A DNA stretch of 10,039 nucleotides from Candidatus Bathyarchaeota archaeon (GTDB taxonomy: Archaea; Thermoproteota; Bathyarchaeia; Bathyarchaeales; B26-1). Position numbers and translations under genes: made by a program. Location: assembly GCA_003662645.1 (NCBI GenBank), contig QMYL01000017.1, positions 1 to 10,039 of the forward strand, given 5' to 3'. The notes under the pieces are model-generated. The model did not search any database and was not told where the DNA came from. It saw only the letters and a program-made list of their open reading frames with translations. This document shows positions 6,839 to 10,039 of this stretch, in pieces; position 1 is the first letter of the stretch; each line of letters opens with the position of its first letter.

Positions 6839-7333
6839 ATGTTGTTGGGAGTTATGGCTGATACCCACGACAGGTTGCCATTCATAGATAGGGCGGTGGA
6901 GATAATGAACCGGGAGAGGGTGGAGTTGGTGGTGCACGCCGGGGACTACATAGCTCCCTTCACAGTGAAACACTTCAAACCCTTAAATGTGAAGCTCTTA
7001 GGGGTCTTCGGCAACAACGACGCAGAACTATCCACGCTGAGCAGGAAATTCGCCGATCTGGGTTTTGATGTGAAGGGGAGGTTCAGGGAGCTCAAGCTTG
7101 ATGGCTTAAGGATCGCCGTACTCCACGGCGACGAGGAGGAGCTACTGGAGTCGCTGGTCAGATGCGGAGGCTACAATGTGGTCATCCATGGACACACCCA
7201 TAAGGCAGAGGTCCGTAAGGTCGGCGGGACTTTGGTTCTAAACCCCGGTGAGGTCTGCGGATATCTGAGCGGCGAGCCCACAGTAGCAAAGCTGGATACA
7301 AAGACGCTCAAAGTTGAGGTTATGCGCATCTAG
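6839..7333 (+). CDS. MJ0936/YfcE-family metallophosphoesterase
   Basis: Small cytosolic calcineurin-like phosphoesterase of 164 residues, the usual length for the family whose archaeal prototype is Methanocaldococcus MJ0936. All metal-ligand motifs are visible: DTH (8-10), GD (35-36), GNND (58-61), LHGD (95-98) and GHTH (118-121), followed by the LNPGEVCGYLSG segment typical of this subfamily. Members bind two divalent metals (Mn or Ni) and hydrolyse phosphodiesters in vitro. The physiological substrate is generally not known and cannot be read here. The gene ends in TAG at 7331-7333, at the same place where the family normally ends, so this TAG is a genuine stop. It lies just right of the transposase relic, which may have displaced or supplied its upstream region. 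Confidence 0.95.
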   Translation: MLLGVMADTHDRLPFIDRAVEIMNRERVELVVHAGDYIAPFTVKHFKPLNVKLLGVFGNNDAELSTLSRKFADLGFDVKGRFRELKLDGLRIAVLHGDEEELLESLVRCGGYNVVIHGHTHKAEVRKVGGTLVLNPGEVCGYLSGEPTVAKLDTKTLKVEVMRI

Positions 7334-7341
7334 CATCCAGT

Positions 7342-7360
7342 ATCCCCCTCTTTATTTTCT
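7342..7360 (+). terminator. Pyrimidine/T-rich tract after the phosphoesterase gene
   Basis: The stretch ATCCCCCTCTTTATTTTCT begins 9 bases after the stop. T-rich tracts without a hairpin commonly end transcripts in archaea, and a separate promoter follows at 7397. Evidence is compositional only. Confidence 0.35.
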
Positions 7361-7396
7361 CCACTACCCAGACCCAAATTCGGGGAAATGGAGAAG

Positions 7397-7404
7397 CTTT
7401 AAAT
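7397..7404 (+). promoter_or_regulatory. TATA box of the six-helix membrane protein gene
   Basis: CTTTAAAT preceded by purine-rich GGAGAAG (a BRE-like context), centred 30 bases upstream of the ATG at 7431. The spacing predicts a leaderless transcript that begins at or near that ATG. This supports choosing 7431 over the upstream in-frame ATG at 7314. Confidence 0.6.
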
Positions 7405-7430
7405 CATCTGAAACCAATAGTTGGAAGGCA

Positions 7431-8189
7431 ATGTCTAGTATCCTCACGGCTCTCGGAAGGAAGATGCTGGGTTTAGCCCTAATATTCAACTCCCTAATGA
7501 GTCTGCTCTCAACCGTAAATATACTGCTCGGTTTCTACTCATCCATGCCGTGGTGGAAACCATACGCACCCTACATAATCGATGGTTCAGTATTCTGGCT
7601 CGTGATCCCAACCTCGCTCTTGAATATAATCCCGGCCAGAAGCGTTGGCGAGGTTAAGATACGGAGGGTTATATTCCACCACTACGTATACGGCTTCTTA
7701 ACGGTTCTTAGTTCAACCTTCGCGGTCTCCCTATTCGCACCGCTTCCGCTGATAAGTCTATTCCTTCCACCGCTATATGAAAGCGGGATAAACTTGAACA
7801 ACCTGACGTTTTACATCTGCTCATTCTTTGCCTATGGAGGTTTAGTCTTGATACTTGACGACCTATACGACTTCTCTTCAAGGATACCCTGCATATCAAG
7901 GCTGCTGAGGTTGAGGGTCGGTCGATCGAGTAGGCTCCTCAGGATGATCCACCTATCGTGTAGCATACTGACGATCTACATAGCCCTCGGCGTAGGGTTG
8001 TGGCTTATAAGAAATTACAACTGGATAGGAAGACATACCTTCGTATGCGTATCCCACATAGTCTTCATGTCCAGCCTATTAATAACTGGTCTCTTCGGTT
8101 TCAAGGTGAGCATAAATAACTCGAGAGGGAGAATGGATAAGAACGAAGATTCGGAAAAGGGTAAATATATAAATAACACATCAACATGA
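7431..8189 (+). CDS. Uncharacterised six-helix membrane protein with His/Asp-rich helices
   Basis: I do not recognise this family. The frame is also open back to an ATG at 7314. I start it at 7431 (252 residues) because the upstream ATG lies inside the phosphoesterase gene, the intervening codons look non-coding, and a TATA box sits 30 bases before 7431. Hydrophobic segments fall at about 12-34, 49-68, 80-113, 124-143, 172-193 and 204-225, followed by a charged tail. Polar residues in or beside the helices are notable: HHYVYG (His 83-84), ILDDLYD (Asp 143, 144, 147), MIH (His 174) and RHTFVCVSH (His 202, 209). Such residues could bind metal or haem, but no known signature is complete. The next gene on the same strand starts 25 bases after the stop and is also a membrane protein, so a shared role is plausible. 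Confidence 0.82.
   Translation: MSSILTALGRKMLGLALIFNSLMSLLSTVNILLGFYSSMPWWKPYAPYIIDGSVFWLVIPTSLLNIIPARSVGEVKIRRVIFHHYVYGFLTVLSSTFAVSLFAPLPLISLFLPPLYESGINLNNLTFYICSFFAYGGLVLILDDLYDFSSRIPCISRLLRLRVGRSSRLLRMIHLSCSILTIYIALGVGLWLIRNYNWIGRHTFVCVSHIVFMSSLLITGLFGFKVSINNSRGRMDKNEDSEKGKYINNTST
8166..8174 (+). promoter_or_regulatory. TATA box inside the end of the preceding gene
   Basis: TATATAAAT lies about 45 bases before the ATG at 8215 and within the last codons of the upstream membrane-protein gene. Initiation about 27 bases downstream would give a leader of about 20 bases that includes AGGAG (8201-8205), a Shine-Dalgarno site 9 bases from the ATG. The second membrane-protein gene can therefore probably be expressed separately as well as by readthrough. 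Confidence 0.5.
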
Positions 8190-8214
8190 ACTTACTGACT
8201 AGGAGTAGAACTGG

Positions 8215-10039
8215 ATGAGAAAGATAGTTGCATTCTTACTCTGCTCAACAATAGCCTTCACCACCAGCTTCTCGGCCGTACCGGAAAGCTTCAACCTCAT
8301 AATAGGGTGGCTCTCCCCAGTCTTCGGGACGTCACTGAGGGTTCTCTTCTCCATGCTCTTCATACTTCTAGGAGACCCCCTCAAATACACGGCCATAGCC
8401 GTCTTGTGGGCCACCGTGGGCCTCCTCTGCGGTTTAATAGTTAGGAGGAAGATCGGGAGTATACTCTCAGCCTGGCTCGTCTACGGCTCGATGTTCCTCG
8501 TCTTGGGGGTCGCAGCCTTGAGGCTCTTCGAGGTTGCGGTGGAGGTTGGTATAACTGAGAGGCCGGAGAATATGCTGGCACTCTTACCCCCGTTCCCACC
8601 AGGCTTCTCCCTACCAACATTACTCGGCGCGCCGATAATAGGAGAGGTCTACGCGGGGCTACAGGGGTTACCGCCCACATCGTTATCGTCACCCATGGGT
8701 ATAATCTCTCCAATAATCTCAGTTATCCTCCTGAACGCCCTGAAGAACATACTAATACTCTTCCTCACATCCCTCGTCGGCTGTGAGTTTGGTAAACTGG
8801 TTGAGGAGTCCCTCTGGAAACTGATCTCTGAGAAGGTGTTCAGGAGGGAAAAGGAAGCCCCTGAGGAAACGAAACCAGAGACAGAAGCCCCTGTGAAGAT
8901 GTTCAAGGTTGGGTTCCGCGTATCCGGTAGGGTGTGTAGGGCCTTATTGCTCTCATCGTTGATGATCATCATCTCCACGCCAGCTCTCTCCTCAATAATC
9001 CAAGCCGCCTTCGGCCAAGACGCATACTATTACGCTGAGGGCATATTCTTCCTCGCGACGCCTGATGGGACCATCTCACTCGCCTCAGCCTTCGTTGACT
9101 CAGAGATATCGATACCCGGTGTGGACCTCTCCTCGCCGGACTTAGAGGGCGCCTTAATGGGAGTCTTGATATCGCAAGACACCAGGGCTGACGCTCTACC
9201 TCCAATCCTGAGCTCCCCGACGATATTAAGTAGTATGTTGGGCGGTGTATTGCCTTCCGGTCTCCCACCGGAGCTTATGGGGAACCTGACTAGGTATTAC
9301 GAGATAGTTCCCCGTACAGTCTTCATAATAGTCTATAGCGGGGTGAGCGGGGATGAGGCCTCTAGGAGAGCTGAATCCGTCGCCTCTATGTTCTCCTCGG
9401 CCTTCCACGTATCGCTTTCATACCTCGCATCGACCACGCAGAGCGGAGAGCTGGACGGGACAACTATAGACCTGACCTTCGTGGTCTACCAGTCGGCGGC
9501 CTCGCTGAGCGATGTCGCCCCCTACATAGTTGACTTAATGCCTGTTGAGAGGCTTGGTATAGCCTCTTTCATAACTGAAGCCTATGAGGCGGGGATATTC
9601 ACCCCGGGTTCAACGAGTCTGTCCTCTAATGGGACTGTTATGGCTGTGGGCTTCTTCTCCTCGGCTATGGTTCTTCGCATGCTCGAGAACGTTAGCTACG
9701 TCGCCATGAGCATGGTTAGGTTGATACTGCCTGAGATGGAGACCCCCATACCCATGTTGGGCCTCTTCTCCTTCTGGATAAATAGGCTCCACTCATCATC
9801 CTTCGAGCACACACTGAACATAACGAAGCTCTTGAACATCACTAAGCCGATAGAGTTCTCACCCGAGGCGGTGGTCTCCGTCATATCGATGGTCGCCCCA
9901 AACGCCACGATAGAGGAGGGTGAGGTTGTATCCCAAACCCCCATCGTGTCTCTCATACTCTCCGCCAACCTGACCGAGCCCGATTTACAGCCGATAAGGG
10001 AGATAATTGAGAGCTTGAACGAGACTATATCTCTCAACC
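8215..10039 (+). CDS. Large uncharacterised membrane protein with glycosylatable extracellular region (partial, 3' end outside window)
   Basis: I read 608 codons from the ATG at 8215 to the right edge with no stop, and I do not recognise the family. The first 20 residues are hydrophobic (signal peptide or anchor). Further helices lie at about 28-52, 57-76, 80-104, 160-189 and 241-264. Residues 110-160 form a Pro/Gly-rich loop (for example LLPPFPPGFSLP). Residues 191-240 are charged, with an EKEAPEETKPETEAP stretch, and should be cytoplasmic. From about 265 on the chain looks globular and probably exterior. All eight N-x-S/T sequons I found (Asn 357, 472, 492, 535, 541, 563, 585, 602) are in this part and none are before it, which fits archaeal N-glycosylation outside the cell. 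It could be an envelope, adhesion or transport-accessory protein; the sequence does not decide. Confidence 0.85.
   Translation, partial: MRKIVAFLLCSTIAFTTSFSAVPESFNLIIGWLSPVFGTSLRVLFSMLFILLGDPLKYTAIAVLWATVGLLCGLIVRRKIGSILSAWLVYGSMFLVLGVAALRLFEVAVEVGITERPENMLALLPPFPPGFSLPTLLGAPIIGEVYAGLQGLPPTSLSSPMGIISPIISVILLNALKNILILFLTSLVGCEFGKLVEESLWKLISEKVFRREKEAPEETKPETEAPVKMFKVGFRVSGRVCRALLLSSLMIIISTPALSSIIQAAFGQDAYYYAEGIFFLATPDGTISLASAFVDSEISIPGVDLSSPDLEGALMGVLISQDTRADALPPILSSPTILSSMLGGVLPSGLPPELMGNLTRYYEIVPRTVFIIVYSGVSGDEASRRAESVASMFSSAFHVSLSYLASTTQSGELDGTTIDLTFVVYQSAASLSDVAPYIVDLMPVERLGIASFITEAYEAGIFTPGSTSLSSNGTVMAVGFFSSAMVLRMLENVSYVAMSMVRLILPEMETPIPMLGLFSFWINRLHSSSFEHTLNITKLLNITKPIEFSPEAVVSVISMVAPNATIEEGEVVSQTPIVSLILSANLTEPDLQPIREIIESLNETISLN

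Noticed and set aside
6605..6973. Minus-strand open frame of 122 codons overlapping the phosphoesterase start
   Set aside because: It runs through the well-supported phosphoesterase gene in antisense. Only its distal part may overlap the transposase N-terminal remnant.
7314..7430. Extended N-terminus of the six-helix protein starting at 7314
   Set aside because: The start lies inside the phosphoesterase gene, the added codons are unlike a protein N-terminus, and the TATA box spacing points to 7431.
8441..10037. Minus-strand open frames opposite the large membrane protein
   Set aside because: The plus-strand frame is continuously open for 608 codons with coherent membrane topology. The opposing frames are short and arginine/serine-rich shadows.

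Overview
The window looks like a chromosomal segment from an archaeon. The support is archaeal-type leucyl- and alanyl-tRNA synthetases, an archaeal L12 (P1/P2-type) stalk protein, Shine-Dalgarno sequences of the GGTGATC type, and TATA boxes about 30 bases ahead of several start codons. The L12-alaS neighbourhood, strong use of AGG for arginine and a moderate GC content suggest a member of the TACK group, possibly thermophilic. That placement is an inference; no rRNA or other decisive marker is present.

Left part, all on the minus strand (positions 1-6051, transcribed right to left): a stand-alone double-PAS sensor protein, ribosomal protein L12, alanyl-tRNA synthetase (alaS) and leucyl-tRNA synthetase (leuS, running off the left edge at its KMSK motif). 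alaS and leuS are 4 bases apart and probably cotranscribed. The main anomaly is in alaS. It reads as one 923-codon archaeal AlaRS except for a single in-frame TAG at codon 196, inside the catalytic domain. The reading frame and sequence similarity continue unbroken on both sides.

Middle (about 6060-6838): no intact gene. On the minus strand there are out-of-order-frame fragments of a DDE transposase of the IS6/IS240-like type, in the correct order but broken by several frameshifts and stops. This is an old insertion-sequence relic.

Right part, all on the plus strand (6839-10039): a small MJ0936/YfcE-type metallophosphoesterase, an unrecognised six-helix membrane protein with intramembrane-looking His and Asp residues, and the start of a large unrecognised membrane protein. 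The last has about six N-terminal helices and a long C-terminal region that carries all eight of its N-glycosylation sequons. These two membrane proteins are the least explained coding content and may form a surface-associated pair.

Functionally the left half is translation machinery with a sensor gene upstream. The right half is a phosphoesterase plus envelope proteins. I see no tRNA, rRNA, CRISPR array or intact mobile element. The observation most worth following is the amber codon in alaS: a point mutation, a sequencing error, or genuine recoding. TAG is also the natural stop of the phosphoesterase gene in this window, which argues against a wholesale reassignment of TAG.
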